Shown one piece after another: positions 7,745-16,223 of a stretch of 64,000 nt of DNA. Source of the DNA: Synechococcus sp. HJ21-Hayes. GTDB lineage: Bacteria; Cyanobacteriota; Cyanobacteriia; PCC-6307; Cyanobiaceae. Within the stretch, counting starts at the first letter, position 1. Each line of letters begins with the position of its first letter. The stretch lies in contig NZ_JAGQBW010000003.1 of NCBI RefSeq assembly GCF_024345835.1, forward strand, positions 124,001 through 188,000, in the 5' to 3' direction. Position numbers and translations under genes: made by a program. The notes under the pieces were generated by a model. It worked only from the letters and a program-made list of their open reading frames with translations. It ran no database searches and was not told where the DNA came from.

Positions 7745-9868
7745 TTGAGCAGCCCTCGTCTCCATCCCCGCACGATCGAGGCCGTCAAGGAACGCGCTGA
7801 CATCGTCGATGTGGTTGGTGAGCACGTGGTGCTCAAGAAGAAGGGGCGCGAGTTTGTCGGCATCTGCCCCTTCCACGACGACAAGTCACCGTCGATGACG
7901 GTGTCTCCGGCCAAGCAGTTCTATTACTGCTTTTCCTGCGGGGCCGGCGGCAACGCCATCAAGTTCCTGATGGAGCTGCAGCGCAACAGCTTCAGCGATG
8001 TGGTGCTGGAGCTGGCTCGCAAGTACCAGCTGCCGATTGAAACCCTGGAGGGCCCCCAGCAGGAGCGCCTGCGCCAGCAGCTCTCCCGCCGTGAGCAGTT
8101 GCATCGGGCCCTGGCCCTGGCGGCCGGCTGGTTCCGTGCCCAGTTGCGCTCCCCGGAGGGCGCTGCTGCCCTGAGCTATCTGCGCGAGGGCCGTGGCTTG
8201 AGCGAAACCACCCTGGAGGCCTTCGGGCTCGGCTATGCGCCTGAGCGCTGGGATGGCCTGCTGAGCCACCTGCAGCAGGTGGAGGGCCTGGCCCCGGAGC
8301 TGCTGGAGGCCGCTGGCCTGGTGGTGCCCCGCAAGGGTGGTGATGGCTTCTATGACCGCTTTCGCCATCGGGTGATGGTGCCGATCGCCGATCGCCAGGG
8401 CCGAATCATCGGCTTTGGCGGCCGCAGCCTTGATGGCGGCGAACCCAAATACCTCAACTCCCCGGAAACGGAGGTGTTTGAGAAGGGCAAGCATCTGTTC
8501 GGCCTCGATAAGGCCAGCCCTGCCATTCGCAAGGACGACCGGGCCGTGGTGGTGGAGGGCTACTTCGATGTGATCGCCTTGCATGCCGCCGGCATCACCA
8601 ACGCTGTGGCCGCCCTGGGCACAGCCCTCAGCAGCCAGCAGATCACCCAGCTGTGCCGCTGTTGCGACAGCAAGCGCCTGATCCTCAATTTCGACACCGA
8701 CGGCGCCGGCGTGCGGGCTGCCCAGCGGGCCATCGGTGAGGTGGAGCAGCTGGCCCTGCAGGGTCAGCTGGAGTTGCGGGTGCTGCAGTTGCCCGCCGGC
8801 AAGGACCCCGACGAGTTCCTCCATCAGCACGGGGCTGGCGAGTACCGCTCGTTGCTGGATTCCGCGCCCCTCTGGCTCGACTGGCAGATCGACCAGGTGC
8901 TCGCAGGGCGGGACCTGGCCAAGGTGGACCAGTTCCAGCAGGCGGTGACGGCCCTGGTGGCGCTCCTGGGCAAGTTGCCCGCCAGTGCCGTGCGCTCCCG
9001 CTATCTGCAGCAGGTGGCCGAGCGCCTCAGCGGCGGCCAGGCCCGACTCGCCATTCAGCTCGAGGACGACCTGCGGCAGCAGGTGAAGGGCCAGCGCTGG
9101 CATGGTCGTTCCCAGAAATGGGAGCAACCTGGTGAGGCGGGCTTGCGCGAGCGGGCCGAGGCGGAGCTGCTGCGGCTCTACCTGCATTGCCCCATGCACC
9201 GCGGCGCCATTCGGGCCGAGTTGCGTCGCCGTGAGCTCGACGATTTCGCCATTGCCCATCACCGCCAGCTCTGGGCTGCCATCGGTGGCCTAGAGGAGGA
9301 CAACCTCGGCGCTGGCCGCCTCGAGGCGGTGAACCGCGGCACCGATCCGGGCCACGACCTGGCCGATCTCGATCTGCCTCGGCTGCTGGGTGATCAGCTG
9401 CTGGTGGAGCAGAGCGCCCTGCTCACCCGCCTCACCCCCTTGCTGGAACCCACCGAGGTGCAGCGCATGGCTTTCTCCCAGGCCCTGTTGCAATTGCGGG
9501 GAGCCACGGCGGCGCTGGAGCGGCAGCGCAGCCTCAAGCGTTGCCGCCATCTGCTCAATGCCTGGAGCAGTCAGCGATTGGAAACCCTGGAGCACTGCAT
9601 TGCCCGCCTGCTGGAGGAAGCCCAGACGGAGGAGAACTTCGCGGCTGGTGTCAACACCGGGTTGAGTAACCCCGGCCTCGATATGGAGACCCGCATTGAT
9701 GCCATGTTCGCCGACCTCAACAGCGATGCCTTGAAGTTCCAAGAGCTCTATTACAATGAGCGCAAGCACGTGACCCATCTGGATCAGCAACGCCGGGCCA
9801 GTTACGAGGAAGTGGCCGGTGGGGTGGCCAGCAGCCCGGCGCAGCGGCCTGATGCCTTGTCGGCCTAA
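7745..9868 (+). CDS. dnaG: DNA primase
   Basis: DnaG makes RNA primers at the replication fork. From the TTG at 7745 the product is 707 residues. The zinc-binding domain has C41 and H44 (CPFH) and C62 and C65 (CFSC). The TOPRIM catalytic core includes VVVEGYFDVIAL with Glu271 and the later FDTDGAG acidic motif. A helicase-binding C-terminal domain follows. The start is uncertain: the family sequence is recognisable from PRLHPRTIEAVKERADIVDVV, so TTG 7745 is preferred, but an in-frame GTG at 7688 is possible. The gene diverges from the MscS gene. Confidence 0.95.
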   Translation: MSSPRLHPRTIEAVKERADIVDVVGEHVVLKKKGREFVGICPFHDDKSPSMTVSPAKQFYYCFSCGAGGNAIKFLMELQRNSFSDVVLELARKYQLPIETLEGPQQERLRQQLSRREQLHRALALAAGWFRAQLRSPEGAAALSYLREGRGLSETTLEAFGLGYAPERWDGLLSHLQQVEGLAPELLEAAGLVVPRKGGDGFYDRFRHRVMVPIADRQGRIIGFGGRSLDGGEPKYLNSPETEVFEKGKHLFGLDKASPAIRKDDRAVVVEGYFDVIALHAAGITNAVAALGTALSSQQITQLCRCCDSKRLILNFDTDGAGVRAAQRAIGEVEQLALQGQLELRVLQLPAGKDPDEFLHQHGAGEYRSLLDSAPLWLDWQIDQVLAGRDLAKVDQFQQAVTALVALLGKLPASAVRSRYLQQVAERLSGGQARLAIQLEDDLRQQVKGQRWHGRSQKWEQPGEAGLRERAEAELLRLYLHCPMHRGAIRAELRRRELDDFAIAHHRQLWAAIGGLEEDNLGAGRLEAVNRGTDPGHDLADLDLPRLLGDQLLVEQSALLTRLTPLLEPTEVQRMAFSQALLQLRGATAALERQRSLKRCRHLLNAWSSQRLETLEHCIARLLEEAQTEENFAAGVNTGLSNPGLDMETRIDAMFADLNSDALKFQELYYNERKHVTHLDQQRRASYEEVAGGVASSPAQRPDALSA

Positions 9869-9919
9869 ACCCCCCTGAACATCTGTTAGGACACAGCCTT
9901 GTTCTGCTCAGGTCTGTCG

Positions 9920-10189
9920 ATGGTTCTGCTGTCTCGTCCCGCTGTGGCGGCCCTTGCCTGCGTGCTCGTTGCAGCCACTGCTGGCGGCTCCGCCAAGGCC
10001 AACATGATGGATCAGATGGTGATGCACTACTGCAGCAAGGACATGCAGGAGGAGATCAGCAAGGCCGGTAAGATAGCTCCCACCGGCATGATCGAGGCCA
10101 CCTGCACTTGCGTGGTTCAGCGTCTCAAGGCCCGTGACAGCATTGAGCAGGCCAAGAGCTTCTGCAAGGACCAGGCCATCAAGCAGTAA
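9920..10189 (+). CDS. Small secreted cysteine-containing protein, unknown
   Basis: The 89-residue product from the ATG at 9920 has a signal peptide (hydrophobic run then a probable cleavage after GGSAKA) and a mature part of about 60 residues with four cysteines (YCSK, TCTC, SFCK). The even cysteine number suggests disulfides in the periplasm or thylakoid lumen. I do not recognise a named family. An in-frame TTG at 9899 would add seven residues. It lies 51 bases after dnaG on the same strand and converges on umuC. Confidence 0.7.
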   Translation: MVLLSRPAVAALACVLVAATAGGSAKANMMDQMVMHYCSKDMQEEISKAGKIAPTGMIEATCTCVVQRLKARDSIEQAKSFCKDQAIKQ

Positions 10190-10216
10190 CGCCAGATCTG
10201 AGCGCCACTGTTGTGT

Positions 10217-11494
10217 TCAAAGAGCCCACACCGTGGGCACGTCGCTGAGCCGTGTGGTGGCGGCCCGGGAGAGGTGATCGCGCCGCATGATCCAAGTGGG
10301 TTTCAGGCCGCAGGCGGCCCATCGCACGGTGCCGCTGCCGTACCGGCGGTTGAGCTGATCCACGCACTGCATCAAGGCGGTGCGCCTCTGTTGCTGCTCC
10401 GCTGGTAAGGGCACTAGGAGGTGGTGCTGCAGTTGCGAGTCTGGCTGCAGCTCCTGCAGCAGTACGCCGGCTTTCTGAAAACGCTTGTGGGGCCGGTACA
10501 GCGCCGGTACCAGCTGCAGCGCGGCCGCCAGCAGCACCCCGGTGTCGTTGCTAGCCACGGGTAGGGCCAGGCTGGCGGCATTGCTGTAGAAGCCGGAGCT
10601 GAAGGGACTGGTCCGGGCGAACACCGTGAGCCGGCCGGCTCGCTGTCTCTGGCGCCGCAGTTGTTCTGCCGCCCGCACCACGTAGCTGGCCACCGCTTCT
10701 CGCAAGGGTGCCTCCGCCTCGATGGGCTGGCTGAAACTGCGGCTCACGCAGGTTTCCCGCTTGGCGCTGGGGCCTTCCTCGAGGGGGAGGCAGCTGATGC
10801 CGCGCAGCTCCTGCTGCAGCCGCAGCCCCACCACGCCGGCCTTGGCCTTGAGTTCGCCGCTGGGCATGTCCCGCAGTTGCAGGGCCGTGGCCACTCCCCG
10901 TAGCCGGCACCAGCGGCTGAGTTTGCGGCCGATCCCCCAGACGTCCTCAATGGCCACGCCCGCCAGCCAGTTGGCGGGGTCCTGGCTGCTGCCGAGGTCG
11001 AACACGCCGGCGTGTTCGACCTCCCCCTTGGCGATGCGGTTGGCCAGCTTGGCTAGTACCTTGCTGGGGGCAATGCCGATGGCGATCGGCAGGCCCAAGT
11101 CGCGGTGGATGCGCGCCCGCAGCTCCCGGCCCCAGCCCTGCAGATCGCCATGGCGGGGCCGGGGTAGGCGTCCGAAGGCCTCGTCGATCGAGTACACCTC
11201 GAGGCCGGCAAGCCAGAGCTCAAGACTGCTCATCAGCCGCTGACTCATGTCGCCATAGAGGGCGTAATTGGAGCTGCGCACCACCACTGCCTGCCGCTGC
11301 AACAGGTTGCGCAGTTGGAAGGCCGGAGCTCCCATCGGAATGCCGAGATGGCGAGCCTCTGCACTGCGCGACACCACGCAGCCATCGTTGTTTGAGAGCA
11401 CCACCACTGGCTTGCCCAGCAGGGCCGGATCGAGGGCCTGCTCGCAGGAGGCGTAGAAGTTGTTGCCGTCGATCAGCACCAGGGCATCGGCCAT
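10217..11494 (-). CDS. umuC: UmuC, Y-family translesion DNA polymerase
   Basis: The 425-residue product is the catalytic subunit of DNA polymerase V, which copies past damaged bases. The Y-family palm motifs are intact: LIDGNNFYASCEQ with Asp9, NNDGCVVSRSAEARHLGI near 35-52, and YSIDEAF at 101-107 with the catalytic pair Asp104-Glu105. The C-terminal little-finger region is complete. It follows umuD by 11 bases on the same strand, so the two form the classic umuDC operon, presumably under the LexA box upstream of umuD. Confidence 0.96.
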   Translation of the reverse strand: MADALVLIDGNNFYASCEQALDPALLGKPVVVLSNNDGCVVSRSAEARHLGIPMGAPAFQLRNLLQRQAVVVRSSNYALYGDMSQRLMSSLELWLAGLEVYSIDEAFGRLPRPRHGDLQGWGRELRARIHRDLGLPIAIGIAPSKVLAKLANRIAKGEVEHAGVFDLGSSQDPANWLAGVAIEDVWGIGRKLSRWCRLRGVATALQLRDMPSGELKAKAGVVGLRLQQELRGISCLPLEEGPSAKRETCVSRSFSQPIEAEAPLREAVASYVVRAAEQLRRQRQRAGRLTVFARTSPFSSGFYSNAASLALPVASNDTGVLLAAALQLVPALYRPHKRFQKAGVLLQELQPDSQLQHHLLVPLPAEQQQRRTALMQCVDQLNRRYGSGTVRWAACGLKPTWIMRRDHLSRAATTRLSDVPTVWAL

Positions 11495-11505
11495 GGCTGG
11501 AGGGT

Positions 11506-11979
11506 TCAGAGCGGGTGGATCACGTGGATGGCGACCCCCCAGATCTGCACGTCACCGCACTGGTGCAGCTCAAGCGGCGGGGAGGCGGGGGTGGCAGCCT
11601 CCAGGCGCAGCTGGCCCCGGTTCCGGGTGAGGCGCTTGAGCGTGAAGGCCCCATCCAGCACCGCCACCACGATGCGCTGGGGCCGAGGCTCCAGGCTGCG
11701 ATCCACCAGCAGCAGGTCACCGTGGTGGATGCCGGCGCCGGTCATGGAGTCGCCACTCACCCGCAGGAAGAAGGTGCTGCTGGGATGGCGGATTAGCACC
11801 TCATTGAGGTCGATGCCCACGTCGATGTAATCGTCCGCGGGACTGGGAAAGCCAGCAGCCACGGTGTCCCCGGCGAGGGGTAGCTGCAGGGCGTTGCGCT
11901 CGAGCCGCAGGGGGCCGAGCAGCTCAGCGGAGCTCAGGCATAGCCGCGCTTCGGCAGACGGGACGTCGAGCACGGCCAA
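11506..11979 (-). CDS. umuD: UmuD, self-cleaving SOS mutagenesis protein
   Basis: UmuD is cleaved with RecA help to UmuD', which activates UmuC. The 157-residue product has the predicted cleavage site Ala42-Gly43 in AAGFPSPADDY and the serine/lysine dyad Ser78 (SGDSM) and Lys115 (TLKRL). The spacing from cleavage site to Ser (36) and Ser to Lys (37) equals that of E. coli UmuD (24, 60, 97), so it looks active. The start is a TTG at 11979, with a GTG at 11973 as the alternative. A cyanobacterial-type LexA box lies 21-34 bases upstream of the TTG. Confidence 0.94.
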   Translation of the reverse strand: MAVLDVPSAEARLCLSSAELLGPLRLERNALQLPLAGDTVAAGFPSPADDYIDVGIDLNEVLIRHPSSTFFLRVSGDSMTGAGIHHGDLLLVDRSLEPRPQRIVVAVLDGAFTLKRLTRNRGQLRLEAATPASPPLELHQCGDVQIWGVAIHVIHPL

Positions 11980-11999
11980 CCGACCAGGACCTTGATACT

Positions 12000-12013
12000 A
12001 GTACGTGCGTACT
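12000..12013 (-). promoter_or_regulatory. LexA (SOS) box upstream of umuDC
   Basis: The sequence AGTACGTGCGTACT has perfect inverted AGTAC/GTACT arms around four bases. This fits the AGTAC-N4-GTACT type of LexA operator known from cyanobacteria. It is placed 21 bases upstream of the umuD start codon, where bound repressor would cover the promoter. I saw no other such perfect site in the window. Confidence 0.75.
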
Positions 12014-12050
12014 GAGTGGCGCTGGGGTTGGTCTCGATGGCCCTTGCGGC

Positions 12051-12479
12051 TCAGGTGTCCTCCTCGTCGCCCTCCAGGAGCAAGTGCTGGAAGGCCGTGT
12101 AGAGCTCCAGTTCCTCGCTGCTGGCCGGTTTGCGCCGCTGCTGGTTGGGCCGCAGTTCGTTGGCGGCACCGCGGGGTTTGAGGCCGCCCTGTCGCTGGGC
12201 CTGTTGTTGTGCCCGGCGCTGGGCCTCCTGCTGGCTGTGCAACTTGTCGCGTTCCGCCTGCTTGAGGCGATCAAGTAGGTGGGGCGGCACCGTGCCATCG
12301 GGGCTCACCAGCATCAGCTCGCGAAACAGGGCATCCGGATCGGTTTCGATTTCCACCCGGTGGCGCTTCTGCGAGGCGGGGGTGTCGGCCGGGCTCGGCG
12401 CCTGCGGTTTTGGCAGGGGCTTGGGCAGGCTGCGGCCCAGTTGCTGGAGTCGCTCAAGGCTGCGGGCATCGAAGCTCAT
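12051..12479 (-). CDS. Conserved hypothetical, glutamine/arginine-rich
   Basis: The 142-residue product is soluble and very polar. It begins MSFDARSLERLQQLGRSLP, has a proline/lysine linker, a segment HRVEIETDPDALFRELMLVSPDGTVPPHLLDRL, a glutamine- and arginine-rich probable coiled coil (about 75-115) and an acidic C-terminus ending EGDEEDT. I do not recognise a family. The ATG at 12479 begins one base after the stop of the pentapeptide-repeat gene, so the two are probably co-transcribed. Confidence 0.72.
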   Translation of the reverse strand: MSFDARSLERLQQLGRSLPKPLPKPQAPSPADTPASQKRHRVEIETDPDALFRELMLVSPDGTVPPHLLDRLKQAERDKLHSQQEAQRRAQQQAQRQGGLKPRGAANELRPNQQRRKPASSEELELYTAFQHLLLEGDEEDT

Positions 12480-12480
12480 C

Positions 12481-12969
12481 TCAGGGGCACTCCAGGGTGT
12501 CCTTGGTGGCGCGGCCGGTTAGGGGATTGGTGCCGCTGGCTGAGGCGCAGAGGGTCTTGAGCACATCGCCGCGGAAGGGCACGTTGGTGAAATCCGCGCC
12601 TGCGATCTGCACATTATTGAACTTGGTGTTGAAGGCGAAGGCGTTCTCCAGCACTGCGTTGCTGAGGTTGGTGCCATCGAGCACCGCTGCATCGAGCGTC
12701 GCGTCACTCAGGTCGGCTCCCGAGAGGTCAGCGTCCTGCAGCTTGGCCCCGAACAGGCTGGCGCCGCGCAGATCGGCCGCATGGAAGTCGGCATCGCGCA
12801 GGTTGGTGAGGTTGAAGGTCACCCCGCGCAGGTCGCTGCCGGCGAAATCGTGGCCGATCAGCACCTGCTTGGCGTAATCCATGGCGGCCTGGGCCGGTCG
12901 CGCGGCGCTGCATAGCAACACAAGCGGCAGGATCAACAGAGCCAGGGCACGCAGCAAACGGCGCATCAT
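12481..12969 (-). CDS. Secreted pentapeptide-repeat protein
   Basis: The 162-residue product has a signal peptide ending near RPAQA (residues 1-28), then tandem A(D/N)LxX pentapeptides from about 40 to 125 (for example LRDADFHAADLRGASLFGAKL and LSGADLSDATLDAAVLDG), which fold as a right-handed quadrilateral beta helix. Two cysteines occur in the C-terminal tail (TLCAS and LECP). Cyanobacteria have many lumenal or periplasmic members of this family with mostly unknown roles. It is the first gene of a likely two-gene unit with the hypothetical gene at 12051-12479. Confidence 0.88.
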   Translation of the reverse strand: MMRRLLRALALLILPLVLLCSAARPAQAAMDYAKQVLIGHDFAGSDLRGVTFNLTNLRDADFHAADLRGASLFGAKLQDADLSGADLSDATLDAAVLDGTNLSNAVLENAFAFNTKFNNVQIAGADFTNVPFRGDVLKTLCASASGTNPLTGRATKDTLECP

Positions 12970-13078
12970 CGGGGAACTGGAGCTGGTGCAACCCTAGGCA
13001 GCTCCCGTGGGGACGGACCGCTGGGAACAGGTCCCGCTGCCCCAGTCGCCTAGCCTCCGCAAGCGCCAATGCTGCGCC

Positions 13079-13306
13079 ATGGGCAACCCGATCGACAGGG
13101 AGACCTTTCTGGCCCGGGCGAAGGCCCGCTTTGGGGAGCGCTACGACTACAGCGCCATCGTGTACAAGAGCTTTAAGACCCCGATCAAGATTCGCTGCCG
13201 CGAACATCCGGTGCGGCTGATCGCCATCACCCCCGAGCGTCACTTGGTCACCACAGGCGGTTGCAAGTACTGCCTTAAGGAGTTGCGCGGCCAGCTGCCC
13301 GGTTGA
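13079..13306 (+). CDS. Small zinc-ribbon protein, DUF723-like
   Basis: The 75-residue product begins MGNPIDRETFLARAKARFG and continues ERYDYSAIVYKSFKTPIKI, matching the pattern of the DUF723-like domain found near homing-endonuclease-type proteins (F..kA...hGdkYDYs.v.Y.n..t.i.I.C..H). A CxxH (CREH) and a CxxC (CKYC) would make a single zinc site. No nuclease domain follows: the protein ends a few residues after CxxC. The ATG at 13079 is preferred to an open frame upstream. It lies 55 bases before yraN on the same strand. The family link is from pattern memory and should be checked by profile search. Confidence 0.68.
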   Translation: MGNPIDRETFLARAKARFGERYDYSAIVYKSFKTPIKIRCREHPVRLIAITPERHLVTTGGCKYCLKELRGQLPG

Positions 13307-13361
13307 GCTCGGCCAACAGTCCTGCCGCCGGGGAACCCTCAGGCAGGTTCAGGGCCAGGCC

Positions 13362-13724
13362 ATGTCGCGCACCCCGCAGCAGCGCCAGGGGGATTGGGCC
13401 GAGCAGCGGGCTCTGCGCCTGTTGCGCCAGCAGGGCTGGTGGATTTTGGAGCGCCAGTGGCGTTGTCGCTGGGGAGAGCTGGATCTGCTGCTGCATAAAC
13501 CGGGCCGCCTGCTGCTGGTGGAAGTGAAGGCGCGCCAGCGCTGCGGGCCCGATGGCTGGGGGGTGGCGAGCCTGGATCACCGCAAACGGCAACGCCTGGC
13601 CGCCGCCTATGGCTGTTGGCTGGCGGAGCATCCCCGCTATGCCAACTGCAGCCTGGAGCTGGTGTGCGCCCTGGTGCCCCTGCCGCCGGTTAAGGCATCG
13701 GTGCGCTGGATCCGTTGGGGGTAG
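13362..13724 (+). CDS. YraN/UPF0102 family putative endonuclease
   Basis: The 120-residue product matches the YraN (UPF0102) family, which has a restriction-endonuclease-like fold. The catalytic-type residues are present: Glu39 and Asp41 in WGELDLLL and Glu54-x-Lys56 in LLVEVKARQR, a typical D/E...ExK nuclease centre. The N-terminal RQGDWAEQRALRLLRQQGW helix is also typical. Its cellular substrate is not established. Its 3' end overlaps the convergent secreted-protein gene by 35 bases. Confidence 0.92.
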   Translation: MSRTPQQRQGDWAEQRALRLLRQQGWWILERQWRCRWGELDLLLHKPGRLLLVEVKARQRCGPDGWGVASLDHRKRQRLAAAYGCWLAEHPRYANCSLELVCALVPLPPVKASVRWIRWG

Positions 13725-13971
13725 CGGCGGCGGGCGGCATCTCCGTGTAGGTGAGGGTGCAGATGTAGCGGTAATTGCCCGTCTGCACGTTCACTTCGGT
13801 GCACCGACTGCCGGTCACGGTGGCCCCCCGTGGCACCTGCTCCTGGGCCCGTTGCAGGGCATTGCCCTTGTCCCAGATCGATTCGGCTGTCACGGAGCCG
13901 GCCCGGGCGGCCAGAGGTAGGGCCGCCAGCAGCAGGGCGCTGAACAGCAGGGAGCTACGGCCGAGGGCCAT
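13690..13971 (-). CDS. Small secreted protein, unknown
   Basis: The 93-residue product has a clear signal peptide (MALGRSSLLFSALLLAALPL... with a cleavage site after ARA near residue 24). The short mature part contains SIWDKGNALQRAQEQVPRGATVTGSRCTEVNVQTGNYRY in sequence order (two pieces of one domain) and two cysteines (SRCTE, YICTL) that could form a disulfide. I know no function. It is convergent with yraN and divergent from rsmA. Confidence 0.7.
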   Translation of the reverse strand: MALGRSSLLFSALLLAALPLAARAGSVTAESIWDKGNALQRAQEQVPRGATVTGSRCTEVNVQTGNYRYICTLTYTEMPPAAATPNGSSAPMP

Positions 13972-14055
13972 GGGGAAACGGCAGGGGCTGCTCTCTGTTT
14001 ATGCCCGGCCGGGCGGCCCGGCAATGTAGTTGGCGGCCCGTGTGCGCCCGATTCG

Positions 14056-14868
14056 ATGACCTTTGCGGCCCACCGCACCCGGAAACGCTTCGGCCAGCAC
14101 TGGCTCATGGACGAATCCGTGCTGGGCAAGATCCTGGCCGCCGCTGAACTTCAGCCCGCGGACACCGTGCTGGAAGTGGGGCCGGGGCGCGGGGCGCTCA
14201 CCGAGCGATTGCTGGCCTCGCCGGCGGCGGCGGTGAGGGCGGTGGAGCTCGATCGGGATCTGGTGGCAGGTCTGCGCGAGCGCTTCGGCACTGATCCCCG
14301 GTTTGAACTCACCGAGGGCGATGTCCTGGCGGTGGCGCTGCCCCAGGCCCGCAAGGTGGTGGCCAACATCCCGTACAACATCACCGGCCCGCTGCTGGAG
14401 CGGCTGGTGGGGCGGCTGGATAGGCCCGTGGCCGAGCCCTACCAGCGCCTGGTGCTGCTGGTGCAGCAGGAGGTGGGGGAACGGATCCGGGCCAAACCGG
14501 GCAGCAGCGCCTTCTCGGCCCTGAGCGTGCGCATGCAGCTGCTGGCCCACTGCGCCACGGTGTGCTCCGTGCCACCCCGCTGCTTCCAGCCACCGCCCAA
14601 GGTGATGAGCGAAGTGGTGGCCCTGGACCCCCTGCCGCCGGAGCAGCGGCTGGAGCCTGCCCTGGCCCGCACGGTGGAGCAGTTGCTGCGCCGCTGCTTT
14701 GCGGCCCGTCGCAAGATGCTGCGCAACACCCTGATGGGCTTGCTGCCGGCTGATCAGCTGGAGATCCTGGCGCGGGAGGCGGGCATCACCCTGCAGCAGC
14801 GGCCTCAGGAGGTGGCGCCGTTGGCCTGGGTGAGTCTGGCGGCGGGTTTGAATCGGCTCACTGCCTGA
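14056..14868 (+). CDS. rsmA: 16S rRNA dimethyladenosine transferase RsmA (KsgA)
   Basis: RsmA dimethylates the two adjacent adenosines near the 3' end of 16S rRNA late in 30S assembly. The 270-residue product begins with the family signature [15 protein letters not shown], has the S-adenosylmethionine motif [16 protein letters not shown] near 36-51, and the catalytic NIPYNIT motif near 103-109. The C-terminal helical domain is complete. Its stop overlaps the ATG of ispE as TGATG, so the two are translationally coupled. Confidence 0.96.
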   Translation: MTFAAHRTRKRFGQHWLMDESVLGKILAAAELQPADTVLEVGPGRGALTERLLASPAAAVRAVELDRDLVAGLRERFGTDPRFELTEGDVLAVALPQARKVVANIPYNITGPLLERLVGRLDRPVAEPYQRLVLLVQQEVGERIRAKPGSSAFSALSVRMQLLAHCATVCSVPPRCFQPPPKVMSEVVALDPLPPEQRLEPALARTVEQLLRRCFAARRKMLRNTLMGLLPADQLEILAREAGITLQQRPQEVAPLAWVSLAAGLNRLTA

Positions 14869-15812
14869 TGCCTGAATCCATGGCTGAGCTGCTGGTCAGC
14901 GCCCCCGCCAAGATCAACCTGCATCTGGAGGTGCTCGGCCTGCGGCCCGATGGCTTCCACGAGCTGGCGATGGTGATGCAGACCCTCGACCTGGCCGATC
15001 AGCTCAGCATTCGTCCCACCGCTGATGGTGCGATCAGCCTCACGTGCGACCGGCAGGATCTGCCCACCGATGGCAGCAATCTGGTGGTGAAGGCCGGAGA
15101 GCTGCTGCGCGCCCGGGTGGGCCTGCCAGAGCTGGGGGCGGCCATCCACCTGCACAAGCGCATCCCCATCGGGGCCGGCCTGGCGGGGGGCTCGAGCAAT
15201 GGTGCTGCGGCCCTGGTGGGGCTCAATCACCTCTGGGGCTGCGGCTTCAGTAGCGCCCAGCTGCACGCCATGGCCGCTGAACTCGGCTCCGATATGCCCT
15301 TCTGCATCGCGGGGGGCACCCAGCTGTGTTTCGGTCGGGGCGAACAGCTCGAACCGGCAGGGCTGGAGGCGGCACCGGCGCTGGGGGTGTTGTTGATCAA
15401 ACACCCCCAGGCGAGCGTGTCCACCCCTTGGGCCTACGGCCGCTGCCGGGAGTTACGCAGCGACTTCTACCTCGAGGCGGAGGTTGAATTCGAGCAGCGC
15501 CGCGAGGCCCTGCGCACGGGGGCCCTGCTGGCCGGGCTGCGCGGCGAGGCCGCGCTGCCCCCCATCCGCAACGACCTGCAGGCGGTGGTGGAGCCGGAGG
15601 TGGCCAGCGTGCGGGAGGGTCTGGCTCTGTTGCGCCAGGCCACCGGCGCCCTGGCGGTGGCCATGAGTGGCTCGGGCCCAAGCCTGTTTGCTCTGTTCCC
15701 CAATGCTGAAGCCGCCGCTGCCGCCCACACCCAGCTGGCTGTGGACCTAGCGGCCGCTGGTTTTGAGGCTTGGTGCTGCCGTTGCACAGGTTGTGGTGTC
15801 ACCCTGGGATGA
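14868..15812 (+). CDS. ispE: 4-diphosphocytidyl-2-C-methyl-D-erythritol kinase
   Basis: IspE phosphorylates CDP-methylerythritol in the MEP isoprenoid pathway, which feeds carotenoids and the phytyl tail of chlorophyll. The 314-residue GHMP kinase has [14 protein letters not shown] near the N-terminus, the ATP-binding glycine loop [18 protein letters not shown], and the C-terminal [13 protein letters not shown] motif. The gene is coupled to rsmA and its end overlaps possible early starts of the next gene. The product has the normal length for the family. Confidence 0.96.
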   Translation: MPESMAELLVSAPAKINLHLEVLGLRPDGFHELAMVMQTLDLADQLSIRPTADGAISLTCDRQDLPTDGSNLVVKAGELLRARVGLPELGAAIHLHKRIPIGAGLAGGSSNGAAALVGLNHLWGCGFSSAQLHAMAAELGSDMPFCIAGGTQLCFGRGEQLEPAGLEAAPALGVLLIKHPQASVSTPWAYGRCRELRSDFYLEAEVEFEQRREALRTGALLAGLRGEAALPPIRNDLQAVVEPEVASVREGLALLRQATGALAVAMSGSGPSLFALFPNAEAAAAAHTQLAVDLAAAGFEAWCCRCTGCGVTLG

Positions 15813-15834
15813 CCTCCCGTCCCGTGCTGCTGCC

Positions 15835-16197
15835 GTGAGCGAAGCCAGCGAAACCGCGAGTGAAATCGCCCGCGAAACTGCCAGCACTACCGCGGGTGAC
15901 GCCACCACACCACGGCAGCGCAAGGGACCCCTCAGTTTTCTCACGGGCTCGATCACCAGCTTCGGCCTGGGCTGGTGTGCCCTGCAGCTCTCTTACCGGG
16001 TGGTGGGCTACTACGCCGAGCATCCGCCCCACTACGACGTGCGCTTTGCCCAGAGCATCGCCACGTTTCTGAAAACCCTGTTCGTGGGGATGACCTTCCT
16101 GGCCACCTTCACCTTTGCCTTTGTGGGCTTGGGGCTGTTTCTCACCTTTATTCGAAGTCTGATGCCGGGTTGGAGACAGGCCGAAGAAACTCCCTAG
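15835..16197 (+). CDS. DUF3082-like membrane protein
   Basis: The product is about 120 residues from the GTG at 15835. A polar N-terminus is followed by RKGPLSFLTGSITSFGLGWCALQLSY (a first membrane segment), a short loop with YYAEHPPHYDVRFAQSIATF, and a second long hydrophobic segment TLFVGMTFLATFTFAFVGLGLFLTFI in pieces. This arrangement fits the cyanobacterial DUF3082 family of unknown function. In-frame GTG codons at 15793 and a TTG at 15763, inside ispE, are alternative starts, so the N-terminus is uncertain. Confidence 0.72.
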   Translation: MSEASETASEIARETASTTAGDATTPRQRKGPLSFLTGSITSFGLGWCALQLSYRVVGYYAEHPPHYDVRFAQSIATFLKTLFVGMTFLATFTFAFVGLGLFLTFIRSLMPGWRQAEETP

Positions 16198-16223
16198 CCT
16201 GCAGGGGCGCGTTGCCGCCGGCC

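Noticed and set aside
7886-9262. Long open frame (458 codons) on the minus strand opposite dnaG
   Set aside because: It is an antisense shadow in GC-rich DNA; the translation is histidine-, glutamine- and alanine-rich with no domain, while dnaG on the other strand is fully conserved.
9645-9685. Inverted repeats in the 3' part of dnaG (GGTGT...ACACC and GGGTT...AACCC)
   Set aside because: They lie inside conserved coding sequence, are short, and have no T run.
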